A stretch of DNA of 64,000 nt from Phytophthora quininea (taxonomy: Eukaryota; Oomycota; Peronosporomycetes; Peronosporales; Peronosporaceae): assembly GCA_011947345.1 (NCBI GenBank), contig JAAVTG010000215.1:1-64000 (forward strand). Reading direction: 5' to 3'. Under the pieces are notes generated by a model. That model was not told where the DNA came from and made no database searches. It saw nothing but the letters and a program-made list of their open reading frames with translations. Positions within the stretch are counted from its first letter, which is position 1. Each line of letters begins with the position of its first letter. Shown here piece by piece: positions 53,382 to 63,129 of this stretch. Position numbers and translations under genes: made by a program.

Positions 53382-55313
53382 CTACTTCCACGAAGACAAT
53401 GGCGGCGTCGCTGGATGGTTTTGATCAACCCTTTCACTGAAGGTAGGCTCCCGTTTTGTACCATTAACACCAGCGTTTAGGCGATGCGGTGTATTGCGTG
53501 TGATTGCCCGAGAGGCTGTAGAGACATTGGCTGGCTCGAGAACTCTAGAAAACATTTGTGGATTGACATATCTGTTGATCCACCAGTGCTTTGCAAAATC
53601 TGCAGGCTGTAGTCGCAGCTGTCCGTTAGACTTGATGATGGCGATGAGGTCGTGCAGGCAAGGCCTTCCGTTAACTGACCGAAAGCTGCAGGAGCACAGA
53701 GACTGTTGAACGTGATTGTGCACGATTTTGGATGCATCTTGCCAGAGACTTTCCGTTGCTGTGAGTGCATATACACTGATGACCCTGACCACTGCTGCAT
53801 ACCGACTTGGTTGAAGTACAAACGGCGTAATAACAGCAAAGCAACTGAGTGTCAGAAGCAGCACGCTGCCACCACGGCAACAGGCTCTTGTATACCGTGT
53901 AAAGATCACCTCTACTACTACGGAGCCAGGTCTTACACTTTGCATGTGTACCTTCAACAATGGATGTGTTGCGAACGCCAAAGTGCTGATAGCTGTTTGT
54001 CCACGTTTTAACAATTCGCTCCTTGTACTTCCACCAATTTGTATCCAGGTATGCTGACAAGTACAAATTGTTCTTCTTAATTTCATCACATCGTTTGCTG
54101 AACTCTGTTTCGGTGAGAGCTTCCACAGCGCTGTAAAATACAGCCATGAATGCGTCAGTCTCCCACGTATTCTCCTTTCGTTTTAGTCCAGTGACAGGAT
54201 CTACCACGGAGACTTGACCAAGTGTTTTGTGAGCCATAGCCTCCACGTTCTTGTTCATGTGCCATCGGCACACCATGGCAGGGACGCCAGGAAAAACGCG
54301 ATCAGCTGCATTCGTGCACGCCAGCTCTCGATCGGTAAGAATCACACTAGGTAAGCCCACATCCAGTTCAATCATGAAAATCCGCAGCATGTTTAAACCC
54401 CACACGTAATCCTCTTCTTTCTCTCCAGGCAGCCAACACTGAGCAACAGGCAGAGCAGTATTGAATCCAGTTACAGCAATAATGTTTAGTAACGGGAGCT
54501 TGTACTTGTTAGTCTTGTACGTGCAATCCATTACCAGGACGTCGTTGTGACGGCGATAAACCGCGGCAGTTGCAGGATGCGCCCAGAACAAGTACCGCAG
54601 TTCTTGTGTAGCCGGGTTGGTAGCGTGACGAAAGAAAAATCCTTGGTTTTCAAGGCTAGAGAACAGGGCTTCCATCACAGTTTGTGTGGGCATTTCCCGG
54701 CGTCGAACTGCATTCTTCGTGTTCGCAATATCCTTTGGTGTCACAAATTAGCCGGGATCGGCTTGGTTCAGAGTCGCACGAATGCTCGCAACAGACACAC
54801 CCGCAGCAGTCTGAGCTTCAACCAGCGTTTGAATAGAATCAGTTGTCGAAAAAGTAAGAGCGACGGCAGCGCGTTGTCGGTGACACGCATGGACGCGAAC
54901 GTCCTCTGAGGCAGGATGGTTGTGAATGCCACTGCCATTGCGTGTGTGAACTATTTCCCACGATCCATGCGGATCGTCCTTGCTGACAGCCCTGACGATT
55001 ATTTTCATTTTACACCCCATACGCTTTGAGCCTCGCATAGTGCGCACACGATCTTCACAAGCGAGTTGTTGAGTTTCCTTTGGCCCTCCTGAGCGGTCAC
55101 AATCAAGACCTCGTTTCCACACAGCAGTCTTCGCTTCATCCGAGTAAAATGCTCGGCGCTTAGTTAAGTTGTAATGGTGCTCTCTTGTCCACTTGTGAAT
55201 AGCCGCAAAAGCCTTGGTTTCCGACTGGTAGACTTTTTCCGGAGGAGGGGAATAAAAATCTCAACAGGGCTGATGGTTAAGTTGATGTCAGGAGAGGTGC
55301 TGAGGTTTTCCAT
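53382..55313 (-). CDS. MULE transposase with FAR1-like N-terminus and SWIM zinc finger (frame-broken)
   Basis: DDE transposase of a Mutator-like element. ATG 55313 (MENLSTSPD). The N-terminal domain resembles FAR1/WRKY-GCM1 DNA-binding domains ('GCKMKIIVRAVSKD', then 'GSGIHNHPAS'). The catalytic region has 'VLVMDCTYKTNKYKLPLLNI' (first Asp), 'SVILTDRELACTNAADRVFP' (second Asp) and the C-x2-H of MULEs in 'MVCRWHMNKNVEA'. The C-terminal SWIM finger is 'CSCSFRSVNGRPCLHDL'. Frame changes near 55240, 54750 and 53860. It converges on the oxygenase-like ORF with about 170 bp between the ends. Confidence 0.85.
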
Positions 55314-55563
55314 GGTAGATGACTGGTGATGGTGGTGCAAGTTTTCGCTGAGAGGCTTGGAAACGTGAGTGAGCTATAAAAACTAAAGCTGTAGTGCCGT
55401 ACTGCTAAATCCGCTAACCACCCGCCATTCATTTCACCACTGTGCTTATCCTAGAATTTGTACTCCAGCTAACAAGATTTGTTATTTCATTTTGTAGCGG
55501 GCACGGCATCTTGGGACGGACCCGCTTTAGTGTTGAAGACGTCGCGTGCCACATCGTGTTTTG

Positions 55564-55618
55564 TCGTCCGTTCTCTTGAAATGGCCTTGCCCGCAAATGG
55601 CCCTCCTTAGACAGTCCC
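55564..55618 (-). repeat. MULE terminal inverted repeat, right
   Basis: Inverted partner of 52197-52251. Confidence 0.93.
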
Positions 55619-56250
55619 GGAGAAGTGGCGTTCTTTACCAACCCACGTGGCGTGTACAGCGAACGGCTGGGCATGTGGAAGCTCCGCGAGGACGAGTCTG
55701 GGACGGACAGGGATGGGTGCTACCTGTGAAGCGTGCGAATAAGAAGACGATCGAGGATTCGGTAAAAACAGTAACGCGGAAACCAAAACCAAAGGCTAAG
55801 GCCCTGCGGATCCGACGTGCAACTGACGATGGTGATGACACCGAGGATGAACCTCCACGGAAGAAGAACGGCAAGGCCAAGCGAGTGCGACACTGAAACG
55901 ACTCCAGTGAGGAAGAAGAGGACTCGGATGATGAGGGCTCTCCGCTTCCTAAGAAGCAGCGTAGGCTACGCAAGAGGAAGAAGTCTGCTGTGCGGCGTGT
56001 GGCAGAAGTAAAACAGACAGCTGTGAAGGAAGAGCCACCGACAAGTCCAGTACCGACAGCACCTGCAGCACCAGCAGCGGCAGTTGTGTCGACTACACCG
56101 CGGTATGAAGGACCACGCTGTCACGCGTGCGGCGAGCCCGGTCACTTTACAGACAGGTGTCCCGACGCAGAGGCGAAGGCACGTAACGACGATTACCTCA
56201 GGCGAAGAGCTGAGATACGGAGAGATGCGGGAAACGGAGAGTGGGCGTAG
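55619..56250 (+). CDS. Gag fragment with CCHC zinc knuckle (frame-broken)
   Basis: Retroviral-type nucleocapsid region of the Ty3/gypsy element. It is Lys/Arg-rich ('KKQRRLRKRKKSAVRR'), then a Pro/Ala spacer, and the knuckle 'CHACGEPGHFTDRC' (C-x2-C-x4-H-x4-C) near 56120-56162. The frame changes near 55900, and the stop at 56250 overlaps the start of the pol frame, so gag-pol may be joined by a frame shift or by a sequencing indel. The capsid part upstream is lost or unrecognised. Confidence 0.72.
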
Positions 56251-59200
56251 CAGAGGGGTCCCTGCGCCCGCGTAAGTGGAGAAATCCCCAGCCGGTGGTG
56301 ACGGAAGAGATGGAGGAGACGACAAGAACCAAGGAACGACAGGTGGTCCCCGCAGTACCGACGACATTGCAGCTCCGGGCCGAGGATGAACGACTGGTAA
56401 CAACGGAGACAGTGGCAGTTGTGGAGCCTGCGGCTGTGGCGACGGTAAGGACGGTGGCGACCGCGACCTCCGGAAGGAAAGAGGAACAAAACGATCAGAC
56501 CGGTGAGTCGGTGGAGACGGAAGTACCCGGTGGCGGTGTACGTAGTCGAGTTGTTGAAAGTACGGTGGATGGAAGTGTCAGTGTGGACGAAGAGGCGAAG
56601 GAATCCGAGCCAAGAATGGCTTCGATACGGGCAGTTGTCGGCGCAGTAATTGATCAAGAGCTGGCTGACGAGGGCGCTGAACGTGCGCAGCGTTATGTCG
56701 CTATGACTCGGCCCGACATCACGTCAAGACGCTATGGCCACGATCCTGTGGAGGTGGCGCGGCAGTGGCTAGCGCGTGGTGAACTCGTGACCGGTGGCTT
56801 GTCAAGTGGGGAAGGCGACAGCCAGACACATGACGGAGGTGTTTTGTTGACTGGGGAAGGCGACGGACGCCAGGACGCGGCTGCAATGATGGAGCTTGAT
56901 GACGAGCTCACCGACGCCATGATGACGATGATCGGCAGTGTGGCGAAAGTTAGAGCCGCTATGAAGCGCCAGCAACGACAGCTCAAGCGCCAGCGCCGAG
57001 AAAAGGCAGCAGCCAAGCAACGAGGCCCAGTGCCCCTCACCGACGAGAACGTGGACGATGTGGTTGCAGAGCTGGAGGCGGAACGCCTAGAACGACGACG
57101 ACGTCAGGCCGAGCAGGCACAGCTGGAGGTTGACGCGCGACGACAAGTCAGAGGTGGAACACTTGTGGTGGACGGACGACGTGGCACGGGAGCTCGAGTG
57201 AGCTTACTCCAGCGACGAGTGACTGCCCTACAAGTTAAAGGTAACGGCGGCGGCGGTCAAGTAGTCTCGGTGGCTGCAGAAGATGGTTTGCCGACGGCAA
57301 CCATGTTGGTGGACGACGGCTACCATGCCGTAAAGCTGGATAGTTGCGCACGGTATTCAGTGGCCGGAACGGCGTGGATAATGAGAGGCGATCGCTCTCG
57401 TGAAGTTGCCCCTGTGAACTCTGTTGAGGGCATCGGTGGTTTGCTGTTGGATGTGCTCGGTGTGTGGAACTTCGAGATGGTGAACGTCTACGGGCAGAAG
57501 GTGTCGATCAAGGCGTGTATTGTGCGCGGTTGCACGGAGGAGTTTCTGGTGGGAGTCGACTTCATGAGCAAGCATCGTGCAGTCCTCGATTTCGACACCA
57601 ACAAAGTGCGCTACCAGGAGCGGCGACAACAGATCGTTATCCCGTTCAGGACCAACGCCGACGGTGAGGAGCAGAAGGTGGCGCCAGTGAGACTGACTAG
57701 ACGCTCGCATTTCTCGCGCAGAACAGTGGTCCCAGTGGAAGTTGCCGTGAGTGCACCCGACGGCGAAACGGGTATTTTCGTGCCGCTTTCCAGCAGCGGC
57801 ATGGTGATGTTGGCGACAACGTTGGCGACGGCGCAGCACGGTAAGGTGATGGTGCCGGCCATTCACATCGGCGGTGGCAAACTGACACTACCCTCGAAGA
57901 AGCTGTTGGACACATGGATTCCGGTCGACAAGGACATCGAGGTGTTGGAGATGAACGGTGAGCTCGAGCCGAAACGTCTTGAGGAGTGGCTTGCGGAACT
58001 AGGCGACTGTGTGACTCCGCTGGAGAACGAAGAGGAGGTCCAGATCGACACGGAAGACGACAATACACGACAGTTGATGCTCAAGTTGCTGAAGGCTTAC
58101 AGATCAGTGAACGTTAACACGGGAGACTCCCCACCAGCGACAGCCCTACCCGTCGAACACCATATCGACACTGGAGATGCAGCACCACTGACGATGAGGC
58201 GACGACGCCATGCGCAGACAGAAGATGCCATCATTGAGGAGAACGTGAGCAAAATGTTGAGCTCTGGCGTAATTGAAGAAGGAGACGGCGCCTGGGGATT
58301 TCCTGTTGTCTTGGTCAGGAAGAAGGACGGTGAAGTGCGTTTTTGTGTCGACTACAGGGCGTTAAACGGCATCACGAAGAAAGATGTCTATCCGTTGCCG
58401 CGGATTGACGAGACGGTGGATGCGTTGGGCGGAGCCATATTGATTACTACGCTAGATCTCCGGGCAGGATATTGGCAGATTAGAGTCGCTGAACAAGACC
58501 GTGATAAAACCGCTTTCACTACTAAGATGGGGTTGCACCGGTCTTTAAGGATGCCTTTCGGTTTGATAAACGCGCCGTCGACTTTCCAACGCATGATGAA
58601 TGGAGTGCTCCGTGGACTCAACTTGCTGACTTGCTTAGTCTACCTTGACGATGTAGTCATTTTTACACGAGGCGGTGTGGAACGACGTGTGGTAGAAGTA
58701 GCTACAGTGCTTGAACGGTTGCAGTCGGCAGGATTGACGCTCAAACTCAAGAAGTGTCACTTTGCCGCTGAATCTATGGAATATCTCGGGCATGAATTGA
58801 GTCGTGATGGCGTACGTCCCGTGCAACGGCTGATCACAGCCGTAGCCGACTTCAAAAGGCCTGAAAATGATAAAGGCGTTCGCAGTTTTGTACATCTCGC
58901 TGGGTATTATCGCAAATTTATTCAGGGCTTTGGAACGATTGCAGCGCTACTCACGAAGTTGCTGAGGAAGGACGTAGAATGGCAGTGGGCTGATGAACAA
59001 GAACGAGCATTTGTTCAGTTGAAGCAGGCCTTGGCACAGAAGCCGTTGCTTATCTACCCCGATTTCGCACGCCCTTTTCGGCTGGTAACGGACGCTAGTC
59101 AGGTTGGGCTTGGCGCTTGCTTGATGCAGGACCACGGGAGAGGCTGGCAACTCATACCCTACGCCAGCAAAGTGAACAGCAGAACGGAGTCGAACTACAC

Positions 59201-59411
59201 AATCACCGAATTGGAGTGCTTGGCGGTAATTTGGTCGATTAAATTGTTCAGGCCGTATATGTACGGCCGCGCCTTCACCATAGTCACAGACCACGTGGCC
59301 CTGAAATGGTTGATGACAAGCACTAGTTTGACCGGGAGACTTCACCGTTGGGCTCTAACGCTGCAGGAGTACGAGCTTTCGATTGTGTATTGTCCGGGAA
59401 TACTAACGTAG
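56241..59411 (+). CDS. Ty3/gypsy Pol: protease, reverse transcriptase, RNase H
   Basis: 1056-codon open frame. Residues ~1-330 are charged linker sequence (continuation of gag). The retropepsin-like site reads 'MLVDDGYHAVKLDSCARYSV', with DSC where DTG/DSG is usual, so protease activity is doubtful. Reverse transcriptase has 'GFPVVLVRKKDGEVRFCVDY', 'FGLINAPSTFQRMMNG' and the catalytic 'LVYLDDVVIF'. RNase H has 'LVTDASQVGLGACL', 'ITELECLAVIW' and 'TIVTDHVALKWL'. The frame breaks at 59411 just before 'NVVADALSRAP', which continues in the next frame. Integrase is absent. Confidence 0.9.
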   Translation: MGVAEGSLRPRKWRNPQPVVTEEMEETTRTKERQVVPAVPTTLQLRAEDERLVTTETVAVVEPAAVATVRTVATATSGRKEEQNDQTGESVETEVPGGGVRSRVVESTVDGSVSVDEEAKESEPRMASIRAVVGAVIDQELADEGAERAQRYVAMTRPDITSRRYGHDPVEVARQWLARGELVTGGLSSGEGDSQTHDGGVLLTGEGDGRQDAAAMMELDDELTDAMMTMIGSVAKVRAAMKRQQRQLKRQRREKAAAKQRGPVPLTDENVDDVVAELEAERLERRRRQAEQAQLEVDARRQVRGGTLVVDGRRGTGARVSLLQRRVTALQVKGNGGGGQVVSVAAEDGLPTATMLVDDGYHAVKLDSCARYSVAGTAWIMRGDRSREVAPVNSVEGIGGLLLDVLGVWNFEMVNVYGQKVSIKACIVRGCTEEFLVGVDFMSKHRAVLDFDTNKVRYQERRQQIVIPFRTNADGEEQKVAPVRLTRRSHFSRRTVVPVEVAVSAPDGETGIFVPLSSSGMVMLATTLATAQHGKVMVPAIHIGGGKLTLPSKKLLDTWIPVDKDIEVLEMNGELEPKRLEEWLAELGDCVTPLENEEEVQIDTEDDNTRQLMLKLLKAYRSVNVNTGDSPPATALPVEHHIDTGDAAPLTMRRRRHAQTEDAIIEENVSKMLSSGVIEEGDGAWGFPVVLVRKKDGEVRFCVDYRALNGITKKDVYPLPRIDETVDALGGAILITTLDLRAGYWQIRVAEQDRDKTAFTTKMGLHRSLRMPFGLINAPSTFQRMMNGVLRGLNLLTCLVYLDDVVIFTRGGVERRVVEVATVLERLQSAGLTLKLKKCHFAAESMEYLGHELSRDGVRPVQRLITAVADFKRPENDKGVRSFVHLAGYYRKFIQGFGTIAALLTKLLRKDVEWQWADEQERAFVQLKQALAQKPLLIYPDFARPFRLVTDASQVGLGACLMQDHGRGWQLIPYASKVNSRTESNYTITELECLAVIWSIKLFRPYMYGRAFTIVTDHVALKWLMTSTSLTGRLHRWALTLQEYELSIVYCPGILT

Positions 59412-60448
59412 TCGCTGATGCTCTCTCGCGAGCACCCGTGGCAGCACTGATGGCCTTTGGGGAGGTACGGGAGCAAGACTCGCGTGGTACGTGGCAGCAG
59501 ACAGGAGTACAGACGGACACTGAAGACGCAAGAACGCCTGGTGACAGCGCGGCAGTAAGGAAAACAGGTGCAACAGCTCTGGTCGAGGACGACATGACCC
59601 GCGCCATGCCCGTCAACTCTGCCACAGCGGCATCCCTAGCCGTCACGGTAACAGCAGCACCTCGGACGATGGCAGTGACGGCGGCAGCAGCAACATGTGA
59701 GACTGCTGTCTCGGAAAGAACCACGAGGACGGGAACAGCAAGATCAGACGTCCCGGTTAGACGACAGTACCGGTGCTTTGTGGCTAGTGATGGCGGCCAG
59801 CAGCACGACAGTAACACGATGGCAGGCGATGGAGACACGGCGATGTGTACCGACGGCGTGGACGACGGAAACGCACGGTCAACCGTTCAGGCCGCGGCGG
59901 AACAGGAGACGCCGACAGCAGTGACAGTCTTGACGACAGGTGCCACGACAGCTCAGAATGCAGCAACCGGTGCAGCAGCAGTTGAAGCAGACGCCTGAAC
60001 ACCTGAAGCACTGGTGAGACCGACGGTGGAGGCTACGACTCGGCAACGGGTGAACAGCACGTTGAGGCGGCCAGGTGACGCGCAAGAGGATCATAAGCTG
60101 GTAACAATGTTGGGAACAGTTGGTCAGGCGGTGGAGACGGCATCAGAACGGATAAGATCGCGAGGGACACAGACCCGTAACGCTTGTGGCAACGGAGACG
60201 GTCCGTCGGCACTAGTGTTCCCGGTGACGAGGTCACAGACGCAGCGACAAGTAGCAGCGGCGGCGGCAGCCACTAGCGAAGCCGCTACTTCGACGGCGCT
60301 CGAGACGAACAGGAATACGACGACGTTGCAATCGAACTTGAGGACGGCGAGGCCGCAAGGTGATGGCCCCAGTATGGCGGTATCGGCGAACGACGGTGCT
60401 GACACGCGAGATGCTGGTCGGCCGCGACGCCAGGTAACGTCTGTTTAA
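59404..60448 (+). CDS. Pol C-terminal continuation, low-complexity Ala/Thr-rich, no integrase
   Basis: After 'VVADALSRAP' (the standard end of RNase H) the reading frames to 59998 and 60448 encode Ala/Thr/Arg-rich sequence unlike the integrase zinc finger or core expected here. Either a lineage-specific linker or degenerate DNA. The frame ends inside the effector relic junction. Confidence 0.5.
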
Positions 60449-61255
60449 TCCCAGCTTCTTCCACACAGCAGAAGTTGACAGTTTCTGCTCCCGAAACGCA
60501 TCCACTCGATACGCAGCTGCTGACTCCTGGTACGTGCTGAGCCATTTGTTCAGCGACAACTTCTTCTCCGTGGAACCAGCTCCTCGTTGAATTAGTATTT
60601 TGACCTCTTCATTCTCATCGCCCATGACTTCACTTGAGTCTCTATGTAATTGTTGAACAATTTGAAGGTTGGGTTGTTTTGAATAGTTGATAAAGTAGTC
60701 AGATCGGCGTCGATCATGTTGAGCCCCAAAATTCTCCAGACACCACTCGGAGAAGCCTGCGCCTTATCCAGATAGGGATCTGCTGCTCGATAAACTGCTC
60801 CTAGTACTTGAAATTCGGGTTCGAAGCAATCATGGACTCGGGCAAGTTCTTCAGCTCCAACTTCAACATCACATCCTCTGGGAGTACACCTTTCTTCGAC
60901 CACAACGGAGCCTGGGCACTGACGAATTTGTCGTACGCCTTAAAACCCTTCGTTTGGGTGAAAGCAACATCGTCTAGTTGGCTCAAACCCAACAACCTCT
61001 TGACGTCGTCGATATTATTCCCAGACGCTGTCCATAGCTTAACTTTTGCTGATATCGCAGCGTTCGAGGCCGTGCCTTTCAGCGACGAGAGATTCGAAGC
61101 TGTCACTTTCGTCAACGGTGGTGGAAACTCTGACGCGTCTTCCGTCTTGCAGTTTTGCCGCCATTTTTGAGTCTGCGGCTGCATTGTTGACGAATAGACC
61201 CGCCACTATCACCAGCAGGAGACGGTAAAACCCAATGGCCAAAGCCAGATGTCGA
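60433..61255 (-). pseudogene. Secreted WY-like effector relic, cut by the retroelement
   Basis: Reading on the minus strand from 61255: a hydrophobic stretch 'FYRLLLVIVAGLFVNNAAA' resembles an effector signal peptide but has no in-frame ATG before it. The following charged region has no clean RxLR. In other frames there are repeated helical units with a shared pattern, 'DDVKRLLGL', 'SGVWRILGLNMIDADL' and 'SAVWKKLGLN', plus 'FKAYDKFVSAQAPLW' and 'FKLFNNYIETQVKSW', that is, F-x-x-(Y/F)...W spacing as in (L)WY modules. At least three frame changes. The last repeat runs directly into retroelement sequence near 60430, so the 3' end is lost. Confidence 0.55.
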
Positions 61256-62008
61256 TAGTTGCAGAGCTCTTGGGTTGGAAGGAAATTGAAGACTGAGGTT
61301 CAAGCCAGCCAAACAGCTCTGCCCCGGTTGACGGCTTTGTCAGTGGAACTTCAGGAGATTATGCATATCATAAGCCAACGTGCTGCAATGTCAGTCTCCA
61401 CATAAAGACACGTCATAGTGACGCGAGACCATTGTGTGCCAAACGCCACTGCTAAGGTAAAGAACCGCAAGAGAGCCAAGAAAAAGTGTTACTTTCTCTA
61501 AAGCACCTGTTGCGGGGACTCCGCTGTAGGACACCCATTGTAAGAGTGCGATATGCTGCGCTGTGCCTTCCTCGATTGCAGGGTCCCCGTGATCATCGGA
61601 AAAGTCGGTTCATCGCGAACTCGAAAAATTTCGTTCCCAGTCCAGTTGGAGATACTTGTTGGAGTCACAGCTGACGAGCAAGCAACTCGACGTCGGTAAG
61701 GTGTGGTTGCAGTCGACAAGGACATGAACGTTGCAGTGGTTGCAGTCGACAAAGAACGTGGACGGCGACGTGGATGAAGTTGCTGCTGCAACAGCAACTT
61801 GTGCCAAAGATGGTGAGGGTTGCATTTCCAGCAACGGCGGAGTCTCTGTGTGCTCTGCAGGGCACACGCCAGTAGCCCAGTGGTTAGAGGTAGCTATCAC
61901 ACCGGTGTAGCGAACTAGGACCACAAACAGTAGCGTTAGATATTTTCACTTCGAAATTCACTCAATTCAACTCAAGTCGTTCAGCTTCCTCTTACCTTCC
62001 ATTAACAA
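61256..62008. other. Spacer, no gene seen
   Basis: Between the effector relic and the second Ty3/gypsy element. No recognisable protein. Confidence 0.45.
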
Positions 62009-62020
62009 CAATATCTCGAG

Positions 62021-63118
62021 TTGGGGATTATCCGGCCATCTACTAGTCCGTGGGCTAGTCCTGTTCTGATGATCCGTAAACCCGATGGAGGGATACGTTT
62101 CTGCATCGATTACAGACGCTTGAACGCCTTGACGGTGAAGGATACCTATCCGATGCCGTTGATTGACGATATTCTGGACGTGTTGGGTAATGCGCGACTC
62201 TTCTCAACTATGGACATCGCTTCCGGGTACTGGAATGTCCCAATGGCGAAGGGAAGTATCGAGAAAACAGCTTTTACCTGCAAATATGGCTTGTACGAGT
62301 GGCTGGTCGTGCCTTTTGGGTTGTGCAACGCAGTGCCAGCGTTTGAAAGGCTGATGGAGACGGTGTTGATCGATCTTAAGTGGAGAACTTGCCTAGTTTA
62401 CCTCGATGACTGTGTCGTATTCAGTTCAGACTTTCCAACGCATTTAGAGCGTCTGAGACAGGTGCTCGAACGATTCCGGGCGGCAGGATTTAAATTGAAG
62501 ATGAAAAAGTGTCACTGGGGGCGTTCTCAAGTGGCGTTCTTGGGTCATATAGTCACGCCCTCAGGAATTCTTCCGAACCCGGAGAAGGTGGAAGCGGTGT
62601 TGAACGTGCTGAGGCCTCACGACCTGCACACTTTACGCGCTTTCTTGGGTGTAACTAGCTACTTCCGCAGATACATTCCGGGCTATGCTGCCATCTCAGC
62701 CCCTCTGGAGCGGCTAAAGCAGAAAGAAGTGATGTTCATGTGGGACTCTGACTGTGAAATCGCGTTTCAACAACTGAAGAAGGTGCTGGTGAGGCCTCCT
62801 ATCCTAGCGTACCCTGATTTCTCTAAACGTTTAAAGTTGTACGTGGATTCCTCCCGATTGGCTGTCGGTGCTTGTCTAATGCAGACAGTGGAAGGCAAGG
62901 ACCGGGTAGTGGCGTACGCCAGCAAACTACTAGTTGGCTCACAAAAGAACCGGATACGAAAGACGGATGGAATCACGGAAATTGAGTGTTGGGGAATAGT
63001 ATGGGCTACTCGCAAGTTTCGGTGTTATCTCGATAGGACTAGTTTGATCTCTTCACTGATCATAAGGCGCTTACATGGGTTTTCAGCCCCGAGAACAGGA
63101 CGAGTAACGCAAAACTAG
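62021..63118 (+). CDS. Ty3/gypsy reverse transcriptase and RNase H (5' truncated)
   Basis: Begins at RT motif 1, 'GIIRPSTSPWASPVLMIRKP', with no protease or gag upstream. It continues with 'RFCIDYRRLNALTVKDTYPM', 'FGLCNAVPAFERLME' and the catalytic 'LVYLDDCVVFSS'. RNase H shows 'KLYVDSSRLAVGACLMQ' (Asp as first ligand) and 'ITEIECWGIVWATRKF'. A frame break near 63050 precedes 'DHKALTWVFS...'-type sequence in the next frame. Confidence 0.88.
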   Translation: MGIIRPSTSPWASPVLMIRKPDGGIRFCIDYRRLNALTVKDTYPMPLIDDILDVLGNARLFSTMDIASGYWNVPMAKGSIEKTAFTCKYGLYEWLVVPFGLCNAVPAFERLMETVLIDLKWRTCLVYLDDCVVFSSDFPTHLERLRQVLERFRAAGFKLKMKKCHWGRSQVAFLGHIVTPSGILPNPEKVEAVLNVLRPHDLHTLRAFLGVTSYFRRYIPGYAAISAPLERLKQKEVMFMWDSDCEIAFQQLKKVLVRPPILAYPDFSKRLKLYVDSSRLAVGACLMQTVEGKDRVVAYASKLLVGSQKNRIRKTDGITEIECWGIVWATRKFRCYLDRTSLISSLIIRRLHGFSAPRTGRVTQN

Positions 63119-63129
63119 CACGGTGGGCC

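Larger units (their letters stand above)
52197..55618. mobile_element. MULE (Mutator-like) DNA transposon, complete ends
   Basis: 3422 bp flanked by perfect 55-bp terminal inverted repeats (52197-52251 and 55564-55618, starting GGGACTGTCTAAGGAGGGCC). It carries two convergent genes: a plus-strand oxygenase-like/zinc-finger ORF starting at the inner edge of the left repeat, and a minus-strand MULE transposase. I see no 8-11 bp flanking duplication (GAGGAAAAA on the left, GGAGAAGTG on the right), so one side may have been rearranged. The right end abuts the gag region of a Ty3/gypsy element. Confidence 0.9.
55619..60432 (+). mobile_element. Ty3/gypsy LTR retrotransposon, internal region, truncated
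   Basis: Gag, protease, reverse transcriptase and RNase H are present in order, but no 5' LTR, primer-binding site or integrase is seen. The left side is cut by the MULE end and the right side stops in the effector relic near 60430. Confidence 0.8.
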
